The position numbers and the translations under genes are program-made. A stretch of 49,978 nt of DNA from the NCBI GenBank assembly GCA_016782885.1, contig JADHXQ010000022.1, positions 1 through 49,978 on the forward strand, written 5' to 3'. Shown here piece after piece: positions 16,753 through 24,662 of this stretch. The notes below the pieces were generated by a model. The model did not search any database. It was not told the DNA's origin and was given only the letters and a program-made list of their open reading frames with translations. How positions within the stretch are numbered: position 1 is the stretch's first letter; the number at the start of each line of letters is the position of its first letter. Origin of the DNA: Phycisphaerae bacterium (GTDB taxonomy: Bacteria; Planctomycetota; Phycisphaerae; SM23-33).

Positions 16753-19700
16753 TCAATGTCCGCAATGTGGCGATGAGCTGCCGCCCGATGCCCCGCTGGG
16801 CCTCTGCCCCAAGTGCGTGTTGAACATGGGCGCCGATACCCGGCAGGAAACGCAACCTGAGTCTCGCCCGGAAGCCGATGGATCGTCCTGGACCGCCTTT
16901 GTCCCGCCCGCACCGGAGGAGCTGGCCGCATCCTTCCCGCAACTGGAAGTCCTGGAGCTTCTCGGCCAGGGCGGCATGGGAGCGGTCTACAAGGCCCGCC
17001 AGGGGTCGCTGGACCGCCTGGTGGCGCTGAAGATCCTGCGCCCGAGTTTGGGCGAAGACCCGGCCTTCGCCGAGCGATTCGCCCGCGAGGCCCGGTCGCT
17101 GGCACGCCTGAACCACCCCAACATCGTAGGCGTATACGATTTCGGACAGGCCGGCGGATTCTATTATCTCCTCATGGAGTACGTCGACGGCGTGAACCTG
17201 CGCCATATGGCCGGCAGGGAGCCGCTGGCCTCCAAGGAGGCCATGGCCATCGTACCGCAGATCTGCGATGCACTCCAGTTCGCCCACGACGAGGGGATCG
17301 TCCACCGCGACGTCAAGCCCGAGAACATCCTGATAGATACGAAGGGGCGCGTGAAGATCGCCGACTTCGGCCTGGCCAAACTGCTTGCCCGGACGCCGAC
17401 GGACTACACGCTGACCCAGCCGCAGCAGGTGATGGGCACGCCGCATTACATGGCCCCCGAGCAGGTGGAGCATCCGGCGACGGTGGACCAGCGCGCCGAC
17501 ATCTACTCGCTGGGCGTGGTCTTCTACGAGATGCTGACCGGCGAGCTGCCGATCGGGCGGTTCGCCCCGCCGTCGAAGAAGGTCGAGATTGACGTACGGC
17601 TCGACGAGGTGGTCCTTCATGCGCTCGAGAATGAGCCCGACCGCCGCTACCAGCAGGTCAGCCAGGTAAAGACCGACGTCGAGCATATCAGCAGCACGGT
17701 GATACTCCCGGCGCCGGTGGGCGATCCGCCTGACAGGGAAGCCCTCGCCTCCGCAGCCCGTTCGTCCATCCTGCCGCCGGCTATCGGGATGCTGGTCGTG
17801 GGCGCCTGGGCCAGCCTCCGCGGGGGATCGGAGTTCATCGACTGGATGGTCAGTACATTGGCCCACAAACCGACGTACTTCGGCCCCTCGCTGCCGCTGG
17901 CGGCCGCCGTCTGCGGCGCCGTGGCCATCCTTGGGTCGGTACGCATGATGAAGATGAAGTCGTACGGCCTGGCCGTGGCTGGAAGCGTCGCCGTAATCGC
18001 GGCCGGTGTGGTGCGCATTCGCCCCGAGTCCATAGTACTGGCGCTGGCGGTGGGCATCTGGGCTCTGGCGGTGCTCCTGGGAGCCGGGGTCCAGGTTGGG
18101 TTCGGGCTCCGGGTGGAGCCCCGGAGGCTCACGGCGGCCCGTACGCCCCGCAGCCAGGTGAAGGGCCCGGCCATTGCGCTTCTGACGCTTGGCCTGTTCC
18201 ACTGCGTCATCGGGACCATATGGCTGTGGATGCGTCAGGCGTGGGCTCCAACCCTGACAAACCTGCCAGAAATCGCCGTCGGCGTGGCCGCGTGGGTGCT
18301 GGGCTTGCTGCTGATCGTCGCGGCACTGCGGTTAATGCGTCTGAAGGGGTACCGGTTCGCCTTCGCCGCGGGCATCCTGGCGATGGCGCCGCTCCCGCCT
18401 TTCTTTCTGGTCGGACTCCCCGTGGGTATCTGGGCCCTGGTGGTGCTGAGACGCCCGGAGGTCAAGGCCGCTTTCGCCGTTGCGCAGCGTCCCGACATGG
18501 GGCGGCAGACCAGGACGGCGTGGATTGTGGCGGCACTCATCATTGGCGCCCTGGCCGTCCCCATAGGTATAGTGGTTGTGCAACACCTTCTCCCGCGCCC
18601 GACGGGGCAGCAATCTGTTCCCGATACGGCGCCTTCTGAAGGCCCGGGAGGGGTAACGGTCCTCTATGGGGGCTCCGACTGGGAAGGGCTCATAACGAAG
18701 ACAGGGGTCGAAATCGACAGGGTCATCTCCAGTTCCAGCACCAACAGCGGGACCTCCTTGAAGGTCGTGGCCGACAGCCCCACCGTGGTGCGTCTGTTTG
18801 AGCACGGACCGACTACGGGCATGTACGCGGCCGGACCGTGGGACGTAGATAACTCGCGACTCATCTATCACGCCAACCTGCGGGCCTTCCGTCTGCAGGG
18901 GCAGGCATACCTGGAGATGCGGTTGCACTTCCCCGACGGCCAGGAGTTCGTTTCTCGCGGGCTTGACACGGCCGTGAGCGGCACAAAGGATTGGACCTCG
19001 GTAGAGACGTCCTTCGACGTGAAGGGCCAGAAAGAACCGGACAACGTGAAGCTCAACCTGGTCATCGAGGGTACGGGCGTCGTGTGGATTGACAGGGTCA
19101 CCCTCAGTCTGGAGTCCCCGTCGAATGTTTGGGGCGCGCACCGAGGCACATTGGTGGAACCGGCCAAGCCGGCGACCAAGGCCTTGGGCGAAAGCCAGGG
19201 GCTTGTGCTGGACCTCGGTAAGGGCGTGACGATGAAGCTGGCGTTGATCCCGGCCGGCAAGTTCATGATGGGCGCGCCTGATTCTGAGAACGGGCACTGC
19301 GTGGACGAGGAGCCGGTACACGAGGTTACAATAGCGAAGCCCTTTTACCTGGGCGTCTACGAGGTTACGCAGGAACAGTACGCGGCCATTATGGCCTCAA
19401 GCCTGTCTTTTTTCAGGGGTAAGACCAATCCGGTCGAGATGGTGACCTGGGGAAAAGCCATGGAATTCTGCAAGAAGCTCTCAGAAAAGACGGGCAAGTC
19501 CGTACGTTTACCGACAGAGGCCGAGTGGGAGTACGCCTGCCGTGCCGGTACGACGACTCGGTTCCACACCGGAGCGACCATTGGAACCGACCAGGCCAAC
19601 TACGACGGGTCCAAGTCGTATGGCAAGGCCCTGACAGAGGAATTCCGCCAGAAGACCGTGCCGGTTGGGAGTTTCAAGCCGAACGGCTTTGGGCTGTATG

Positions 19701-19933
19701 ACATGCACGGGAATGTCGCGGAGTGGTGCAGTGACTGGTACGACGAGAAGTACTACGGGACCTCCCCGAAAGCCGATCCGCCTGGCCCCAGGACGGGCAC
19801 AAGCCGCGTGTTGCGGGGCGGCTCGTGGAAGGATGGTCCGGTTGACTGCCGCTCGACGTGTCGCGACAGTTGCGAGCTTGACGTCCAGAACGCCGGCGTC
19901 ATTGGCTTTCGAGTGGCGGTGGTCCGTTTTTGA
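16739..19933 (+). CDS. Membrane Ser/Thr protein kinase with extracellular SUMF domain
   Basis: 1064 residues. An N-terminal zinc-ribbon-like CPQCGDELPPDAPLGLCPKC precedes a Hanks-type kinase domain (about 69-320): GQGGMGAVYKA loop, VALK (Lys98), HRDVKPEN (Asp191), DFG (Asp209), and GTPHYMAPEQ. About seven or eight hydrophobic helices follow between 342 and 616. Outside the membrane come a carbohydrate-binding-like beta domain (about 650-795; WIDRVTLSLE at its end) and a SUMF domain (about 822-1064) with NGFGLYDMHGNVAEW and VLRGGSW. The SUMF part has Cys in DCRSTCRDSC, but not in the spacing of true formylglycine-generating enzymes. I start at ATG 16739 (ribosome site GAGGTGG). It is probably a sensor kinase acting on the adjacent ECF factor, by analogy with similar planctomycete pairs. 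Confidence 0.9.
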   Translation: MADNLQCPQCGDELPPDAPLGLCPKCVLNMGADTRQETQPESRPEADGSSWTAFVPPAPEELAASFPQLEVLELLGQGGMGAVYKARQGSLDRLVALKILRPSLGEDPAFAERFAREARSLARLNHPNIVGVYDFGQAGGFYYLLMEYVDGVNLRHMAGREPLASKEAMAIVPQICDALQFAHDEGIVHRDVKPENILIDTKGRVKIADFGLAKLLARTPTDYTLTQPQQVMGTPHYMAPEQVEHPATVDQRADIYSLGVVFYEMLTGELPIGRFAPPSKKVEIDVRLDEVVLHALENEPDRRYQQVSQVKTDVEHISSTVILPAPVGDPPDREALASAARSSILPPAIGMLVVGAWASLRGGSEFIDWMVSTLAHKPTYFGPSLPLAAAVCGAVAILGSVRMMKMKSYGLAVAGSVAVIAAGVVRIRPESIVLALAVGIWALAVLLGAGVQVGFGLRVEPRRLTAARTPRSQVKGPAIALLTLGLFHCVIGTIWLWMRQAWAPTLTNLPEIAVGVAAWVLGLLLIVAALRLMRLKGYRFAFAAGILAMAPLPPFFLVGLPVGIWALVVLRRPEVKAAFAVAQRPDMGRQTRTAWIVAALIIGALAVPIGIVVVQHLLPRPTGQQSVPDTAPSEGPGGVTVLYGGSDWEGLITKTGVEIDRVISSSSTNSGTSLKVVADSPTVVRLFEHGPTTGMYAAGPWDVDNSRLIYHANLRAFRLQGQAYLEMRLHFPDGQEFVSRGLDTAVSGTKDWTSVETSFDVKGQKEPDNVKLNLVIEGTGVVWIDRVTLSLESPSNVWGAHRGTLVEPAKPATKALGESQGLVLDLGKGVTMKLALIPAGKFMMGAPDSENGHCVDEEPVHEVTIAKPFYLGVYEVTQEQYAAIMASSLSFFRGKTNPVEMVTWGKAMEFCKKLSEKTGKSVRLPTEAEWEYACRAGTTTRFHTGATIGTDQANYDGSKSYGKALTEEFRQKTVPVGSFKPNGFGLYDMHGNVAEWCSDWYDEKYYGTSPKADPPGPRTGTSRVLRGGSWKDGPVDCRSTCRDSCELDVQNAGVIGFRVAVVRF

Positions 19934-20027
19934 CTTTTTCGCAAAACCGCCTGTAACCTTCACCACAATTGCGCTTAGTAACGGGTGTAGAGAACGCGTA
20001 TATGAGGTGGCCCATGGCTGAGAATCT
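19919..20027 (+). repeat. Junction repeat, copy B
   Basis: Second copy of the 109-base block at 16644-16752 (97 of 109 identical, no gaps). It covers the last codons of the kinase gene (VVRF, stop), the spacer, and the first five codons of the following small gene (MAENL against MADNL). The kinase gene is thus exactly framed by direct repeats. Homologous recombination between them could delete or multiply the whole gene. Confidence 0.9.
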
Positions 20028-20244
20028 TAAGTGGAAAGGGCGTGAAATGACGAATAACCAGATTCAGTTTCTCGGTGCGGCAGTGCTTGTGGCGGGCGGT
20101 GTAATCGCCTTCGCCATCGGTATGGGGACAACCAGGGGCGAAGGCCCGGAGTTCCCCGGAGCGATTGCGATGGTCCTGGGACTGGTGCTGGGCATCAGAG
20201 CATTCCTTGGGATGAGAAAAGACGGGAACGCAGACCGATCGTAA
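20014..20244 (+). CDS. Small two-helix membrane protein after the kinase gene
   Basis: 76 residues from ATG 20014, which is the start supplied by the junction repeat (ribosome site GAGGTGG). A second start at ATG 20047 has its own AAAGGG six bases upstream and would give 65 residues beginning MTNNQIQFLGAAVLVAGG. I suspect 20047 is the older start and that the repeat fused a new leader to it. The protein has two hydrophobic segments (FLGAAVLVAGGVIAFAIGMG and AIAMVLGLVLGIRAFLG) and no known domain. It may belong to the sigma/kinase unit by position only. Confidence 0.6.
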   Translation: MAENLKWKGREMTNNQIQFLGAAVLVAGGVIAFAIGMGTTRGEGPEFPGAIAMVLGLVLGIRAFLGMRKDGNADRS

Positions 20245-20312
20245 CGCATACGCATAAGACAACGGGGCAGGAACGTCAGGCCGGCCTGGAGGTGGGGGGT
20301 GTCCTTGCGCTT

Positions 20313-20329
20313 GGGTAACGGTTTTACCC
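20313..20329 (+). terminator. Small hairpin after the sigma/kinase unit
   Basis: GGGTAA pairs with TTACCC around CGGTT, 69 bases past the stop of the small membrane protein and followed by GTGTATAT. The stem is short and there is no real T-run, so termination is uncertain. Confidence 0.3.
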
Positions 20330-20452
20330 GTGTATATCAGGCTGCATTATAGGGAGTTGAAGTTGCGTATTGTGCGATGTGAATACGCGATCGGCGGCGG
20401 AGGACTCCGGCGGGGGACTGTGAACCATATGTGACATGCGACCGGCGAGGCG

Positions 20453-21253
20453 TCAGGCGGTCGCAAGCGGCAGGGCGATGGTGAATCGCGAGCCTTTGCC
20501 GAGTTCTGAATCGACGCGAATGGTCCCGCCCTGTTCGCGAACAATGCGACGGGTAGTAGGCAGGCCCAGACCGCTACCGCCTGACTTCGTCGAGAAATAG
20601 ACGCCGAATACGTGGGGCAGGACCATCGGGTCTATGCCCGCGCCGGTGTCGATAACTTCGATTATCCCCTTGTCCTTGCCCGATGCGACATTGATTATCA
20701 ACTCGCCGCCCTCGCTCATGGCATCGACGGCGTTGATCATGAGGTTCAGCAGGGCCTGCTTGATGAGGTTTGTATCGATCCGGCAGCATATGGGATCGTC
20801 GCCGAGTGACGTTCGCATTATCACGTGTGCGTCCTCGGCCTGCGGTGTGAAAAAGTCGGCAAGGTCTTCGACAACACAGCGCAGATCGGCGTCCTGGAGT
20901 TGCAGTTCGTGTTTGCCCGCGTATTGCAGGAAGTCATCGAGAATCGCTCGCAGGCGCTGGGTTTCATGCTGGACCGCCTCAAGCCGCCTCAACCAGCGAT
21001 TGTGAAGCTCGTCGTCGTGGTGTTCGAGATCTTCGGCCAGCAATTTGAGGTTCATATTGATCGTCGAGAGGGGGTTCTTGATCTCGTGCGCCAATCCACC
21101 GGTGAGCTGCCCGAGTTCTCGGAAGTGTTCAGATACCCTCGCTCTTGCCGCGAGGCGGCGCGTACTGCGCCACACGCGGGTCGACGCGCGAAGCGTCAGC
21201 AGTATCCATATCGGCGCCGGGATCATCGCCGCCAGTATTATCCACCAGATCAT
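20453..21253 (-). CDS. NtrB-like sensor histidine kinase
   Basis: 266 residues from ATG 21253. A TTG 13 codons upstream (21292) is possible but falls in the T-tract of the pnp terminator. One N-terminal helix (IILAAMIPAPIWILLTL) is followed at once by the HisKA domain with GGLAHEIKNPLS (His56) and the HATPase domain: N box NLMINAVDAM, G1 DTGAGID, G2 SGGSGLGLPTTRR, and RVDSELGKGSRFTIALP at the end. There is no separate sensing domain, so the input may come from a partner or the membrane helix. The NtrC-like regulator at 13891-15279 is the probable target; the pair was likely one operon before the ECF/kinase unit came between them. Confidence 0.92.
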   Translation of the reverse strand: MIWWIILAAMIPAPIWILLTLRASTRVWRSTRRLAARARVSEHFRELGQLTGGLAHEIKNPLSTINMNLKLLAEDLEHHDDELHNRWLRRLEAVQHETQRLRAILDDFLQYAGKHELQLQDADLRCVVEDLADFFTPQAEDAHVIMRTSLGDDPICCRIDTNLIKQALLNLMINAVDAMSEGGELIINVASGKDKGIIEVIDTGAGIDPMVLPHVFGVYFSTKSGGSGLGLPTTRRIVREQGGTIRVDSELGKGSRFTIALPLATA

Positions 21254-21286
21254 GATTCGATTATCGTCTATGAAGGAGCGAAACCA

Positions 21287-21321
21287 ACACAAAAAGAAGA
21301 CCGGCCGCCGAAGCGACCGGT
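21287..21321 (-). terminator. Rho-independent terminator of the rpsO-pnp unit
   Basis: Read leftward: ACCGGTCGC, loop TTCG, GCGGCCGGT, then CTTCTTTTTG. A 9-bp stem with one G-U pair is closed by a stable C(UUCG)G-type tetraloop and followed by a T-run, 34 bases after the pnp stop. Confidence 0.85.
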
Positions 21322-21354
21322 CCGTAGCGTTTCCAGCTTAAGTTTACCGGTGAT

Positions 21355-23442
21355 TTACAGCAGGGCCTTTCGGGAGAGTTTGACTCTGCCCTGATCGTCG
21401 ATGTTGATCACCTTGACTTCAACGGTGTCGCCGACATCGACAACATCCTTGACGTTCTTGACGTATTCCTTGGACAGTTCCGAGACGTGGCAGAGGCCTT
21501 CGAGTCCGGGGAGGATCTCGATGAACGCGCCGAAGTCGCGGATGGAAACGATCTTTCCGGTATAGGTCTTGCCCATTTCGGCTTCGGCGGTCAGGTTCTC
21601 GACCATCGCCTTGGCGCCTTCGGCGCCTTCCTTGGAGAGGCAGAAGATCATGACCGTACCGTCTTCCTCGATGTCGATCGTGGCGCCGGTCTCGTCCTGG
21701 ATGCTGTGGATGGTCTTTCCGCCCGGTCCGATCACCTTGCCGATCTTCTCGGGATTGATCTTCACAGAGAGGATTCTCGGGGCTAGCGGACTGATCTCGG
21801 GGCGGGGTTCGGCGATAACTTTGGTTATCTGCTCGAGGATGAACAGCCTGGCCTGGTGCGCCTGGGCGAGCGTCGCGACGATCCGGTCCTGGGAGATGCC
21901 CGGGGCCTTCATGTCCAGTTGGATGGCGGTTATGCCCGCGGCGGTTCCGGCGACTTTGAAGTCCATGTCGCCGTGGAAGTCCTCTTCGCCCATGATGTCG
22001 GTCAGGAGAACGAAATCGTCGCCGTCGGAGACCATTCCGATACTGATACCGGCTACCGGCGCCGAGATCGGCACGCCGGCGGCCATCAGGGCAAGCGTCG
22101 CCCCGCAGATCGTCGCCTGGCTGGTTGAACCGTTGGACCCGAGCATTTCCGCCACGACCTGAGCGGTGTAGGGGAAGTTGTCGCGGTCGGGCATTACCGG
22201 TTGGATGGATTTCTCGGCGAGAATTCCGTGTCCGTAGTCCCTGCGGCTCGGTCCGCGAATCGGGCGGATCTCACCGACACTGAACGGCGGGAAGTTGTAG
22301 TGCAGCGAGAAGGGCTTCTTGTACTCTTCCAGCAGCCCGTCAACAATCTGCATATCGCGCGGCGTACCGAGCGTGGCGATGCAGAGGGCTTGGGTCTCGC
22401 CTCGCGAGAACAGCGCCGAACCGTGAGTTCTCGGCAGGGTGTCAATCTCGATGACCAGCGGGCGAACTTCGTCCATTGCCCGCCCATCGGGACGGATCGA
22501 TTGCATTATCAGCTCGCGCTGGATCTTGCCTTGGGTCTTGTAGAAGGCCCGCTTGACCTGGGCGCCGGTGAATTCGAATTCTTCCTCGTCGCCGTCTTCG
22601 GGGCAGTATTCGGCCAGAACGTCTTCGCCGATGGCCTTGATGGCGTCGTTTCGCTCGACTTTGCCTTTGATCTGCTTGGCCTGGCGAATACGATCACCGT
22701 ATTTTTCGGTGATAGCGGATTTGAGTTCCGGTGATACGGGATTCTCGTTGTAGGTGCGGTCAATCTCTCCAACCTGACACCCGAGTTCCTCGATCATCGC
22801 GATAATCTCTTTTGCCGCTTCAAATGCCACCTCAATTCCGCCGGCGACGATCTCGTCGGACATTTCCATACCGTCCATCTCGATCATGTTAACGCCCTGG
22901 GGCGGGCCCGCGGCAATCAGATCCATGTCGGACTCGGCGGTCTGCTCGATAGTCGGGTTGATGACGTACTCGCCGTCGATGAATCCGACGCGGGCGGTTC
23001 CAACGGGTCCCTGGTAGGGGATCGGCGTGATATGGAGCGCCGCGGCCGAACCGATCATCGCCAGGAGATCCGGATCGTTGACATTGTCAAAACTCAGCGT
23101 CATGCACTGAATCTGGACTTCGTCGGTGAAATCTTCGGGGAACATCGGGCGGTTGGGGCGATCGATCATCCGCATGGTGATGACTTCTTTGTTCGAGGGT
23201 CGTCCCTCTCTCTTGAAGAAACCGCCTGGGATCTTTCCGCCGGCATAGCGATTTTCGCGGTAGTCGACATACAGCGGGAAGAAGTCGATATCCCGCGTGG
23301 GCGCCGCCGACAATACGGTGCATAGCACTATGGTCTCTCCGTATGTTACCTTGACCGCGCCATGTGCCTGCATGGCCAGTACGCCTGTTTCGAGCGATAG
23401 CGTACGCCCACCAATTTCTCTTTCAACTCTAATTAGACTCAT
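21355..23442 (-). CDS. pnp: Polyribonucleotide nucleotidyltransferase (PNPase)
   Basis: 695 residues, the usual length. The two RNase PH domains are seen (ERE IGGRTLSLETG start; VGEIRPIRGPSRRDYGHG; ADMDFKVAGT-like catalytic region reading DFHGDMDFKVAGTAAGITAIQLDMK), then KH (INPEKIGKVIGPGGKTIHSIQDETGATIDIEEDG) and S1 (GKTYTGKIVSIRDFGAFIEILPGLEGLCHVSELS) domains. It degrades RNA 3' to 5' with phosphate and takes part in RNA turnover. I place the start at 23442 (MSLIRVE) and not at 23493, because TAAGGA lies 8 bases before it and it matches the family N-terminus. It sits downstream of rpsO as in many bacteria. Confidence 0.96.
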   Translation of the reverse strand: MSLIRVEREIGGRTLSLETGVLAMQAHGAVKVTYGETIVLCTVLSAAPTRDIDFFPLYVDYRENRYAGGKIPGGFFKREGRPSNKEVITMRMIDRPNRPMFPEDFTDEVQIQCMTLSFDNVNDPDLLAMIGSAAALHITPIPYQGPVGTARVGFIDGEYVINPTIEQTAESDMDLIAAGPPQGVNMIEMDGMEMSDEIVAGGIEVAFEAAKEIIAMIEELGCQVGEIDRTYNENPVSPELKSAITEKYGDRIRQAKQIKGKVERNDAIKAIGEDVLAEYCPEDGDEEEFEFTGAQVKRAFYKTQGKIQRELIMQSIRPDGRAMDEVRPLVIEIDTLPRTHGSALFSRGETQALCIATLGTPRDMQIVDGLLEEYKKPFSLHYNFPPFSVGEIRPIRGPSRRDYGHGILAEKSIQPVMPDRDNFPYTAQVVAEMLGSNGSTSQATICGATLALMAAGVPISAPVAGISIGMVSDGDDFVLLTDIMGEEDFHGDMDFKVAGTAAGITAIQLDMKAPGISQDRIVATLAQAHQARLFILEQITKVIAEPRPEISPLAPRILSVKINPEKIGKVIGPGGKTIHSIQDETGATIDIEEDGTVMIFCLSKEGAEGAKAMVENLTAEAEMGKTYTGKIVSIRDFGAFIEILPGLEGLCHVSELSKEYVKNVKDVVDVGDTVEVKVINIDDQGRVKLSRKALL

Positions 23443-23705
23443 TCTTTCTTTCCTTACTTGACACGGCCCGGTGTGGGCCTTGGTTGGCAGCACAACGCTG
23501 CCGTAACGATATATAACCTATGCTTCCTGTTTTCTATTTATACGGGGAGATCGCCCGTCCATCGGGAAACAGCACGTCGGATGGACCACCAGTTAGCGCG
23601 GCGCGCGCCGCACGGAGGGATTCGCCCCATGCCAAAGCGTTTCATCACTCACACCGGTTGACAATAGCCCAACGCATCTACCGGTTCTCCGGTAGTCGGT
23701 AGTGC
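23443..23705 (-). other. rpsO-pnp spacer with hairpins
   Basis: 263 bases. CTACCGG-TTCT-CCGGTAG (23678-23695) is a perfect 7-bp hairpin 10 bases after the rpsO stop, without a T-run. Further on, GCGGCGCGCGCCGC (about 23597-23610) is self-complementary. In E. coli a hairpin in this spacer is cut by RNase III and lets PNPase regulate itself; the position here is similar, but the sequence does not prove it. Confidence 0.5.
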
Positions 23706-23978
23706 TTACTTGCGCAGACCGAGTTTCTTGATCAGGGCTCGATACCGATCGTTCTCGGTATTGGCGAGATACTTCAGCAGACTGCTCCGCTTGCCAACCA
23801 TCTTGAGCAATCCACGTCGTGAGGAATGATCCTTCTTGTGGATTTTCAGGTGCTCTGTGAGGTGGTTGATTCGTGCGGTGAGAATAGCCACTTGTACTTC
23901 AACGGAACCGGTGTCTTCATCGTGCTGCCGGTTGTCTGCCACGATACTCTTCTTGTCGACTGTCGTTGTATCTACCAT
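23706..23978 (-). CDS. rpsO: 30S ribosomal protein S15
   Basis: 90 residues, normal length. The S15 signature is clear: [41 protein letters not shown] (16S rRNA-binding) and [12 protein letters not shown] at the end. It binds 16S rRNA in the central domain of the small subunit. The pnp gene follows on the same strand. Upstream, the minus strand carries a TATAAT (24047-24052), a plausible -10 box. Confidence 0.98.
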   Translation of the reverse strand: MVDTTTVDKKSIVADNRQHDEDTGSVEVQVAILTARINHLTEHLKIHKKDHSSRRGLLKMVGKRSSLLKYLANTENDRYRALIKKLGLRK

Positions 23979-24127
23979 TTTTTATCCCTGTGTCCGCCAC
24001 CACATACCGGGCAACAAGCCCTTAATGCAGCGAACATCGCTCTATTATTATATTTCCTCGCCTATTGTTCTCTATTGTTCCTGCCGCCGATCGGCGGCGC
24101 CCCCGACACTACCGATAACCGAATCGA

Positions 24128-24511
24128 TTAACTCAGAAGTTCGACTATCGCTTCCAGCAATTTGTTCATCCGAAACGGTTTGGTGATATAACGGTCCACA
24201 CCAAGACGCTCGGCGTAAATCTTGTGGCGGTTTCCAAGGTTGCCGGTAACCATGATGACAAACGGTTTCTCTCCGGGAGTGCGGTCCCGCTTGATCCGTT
24301 CGAGCACCAGAAAACCGCTCCGCTTGGGCAGCATCATGTCAAGTACGACAAGATCCGGCACGTTTTCCTCGATTTCCCTGACCGCCTGGTTACCATCGCC
24401 CACAGAAGTCACCTCGGGACCAAGGTCCTTCAACGCCATTTCCATGGCGATCCGGATGTCCCGATCATCATCAACTACGAGGATCTTTTTGCCTTCCAAC
24501 TCACCGGCCAT
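24128..24511 (-). CDS. Single-domain (CheY-like) response regulator
   Basis: 127 residues, one receiver domain and nothing else. Acid pocket in LVVDDDRDIR, phospho-acceptor Asp58 in LVVLDMMLP, Thr in MVTG, Lys111 in ITKPF. No DNA-binding or enzymatic output, so it must act by protein contact, or as a phosphate carrier. No kinase is adjacent; the closest is the NtrB-like one at 20453-21253 on the same strand. A 16-bp perfect palindrome (24083-24098, GCCGCCGA/TCGGCGGC) lies past its stop and could end transcription. Confidence 0.93.
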   Translation of the reverse strand: MAGELEGKKILVVDDDRDIRIAMEMALKDLGPEVTSVGDGNQAVREIEENVPDLVVLDMMLPKRSGFLVLERIKRDRTPGEKPFVIMVTGNLGNRHKIYAERLGVDRYITKPFRMNKLLEAIVELLS

Positions 24512-24662
24512 CAGTAATGCTCCTTGGTGCGACCCGAAAGCTATTCATTTGAATGACGTATTGTATACATCGGATGCCGGCAGGTCAATACTCTAAATAA
24601 AGCGAAAATCATCTCAGGCCTCTTCCGGGCGGCGCCGGGCAACAACCTGCGATGCGCCGATC

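Noticed and set aside
16700..18202. 500-codon frame on the minus strand
   Set aside because: Lies opposite the kinase gene, whose catalytic motifs are all intact.
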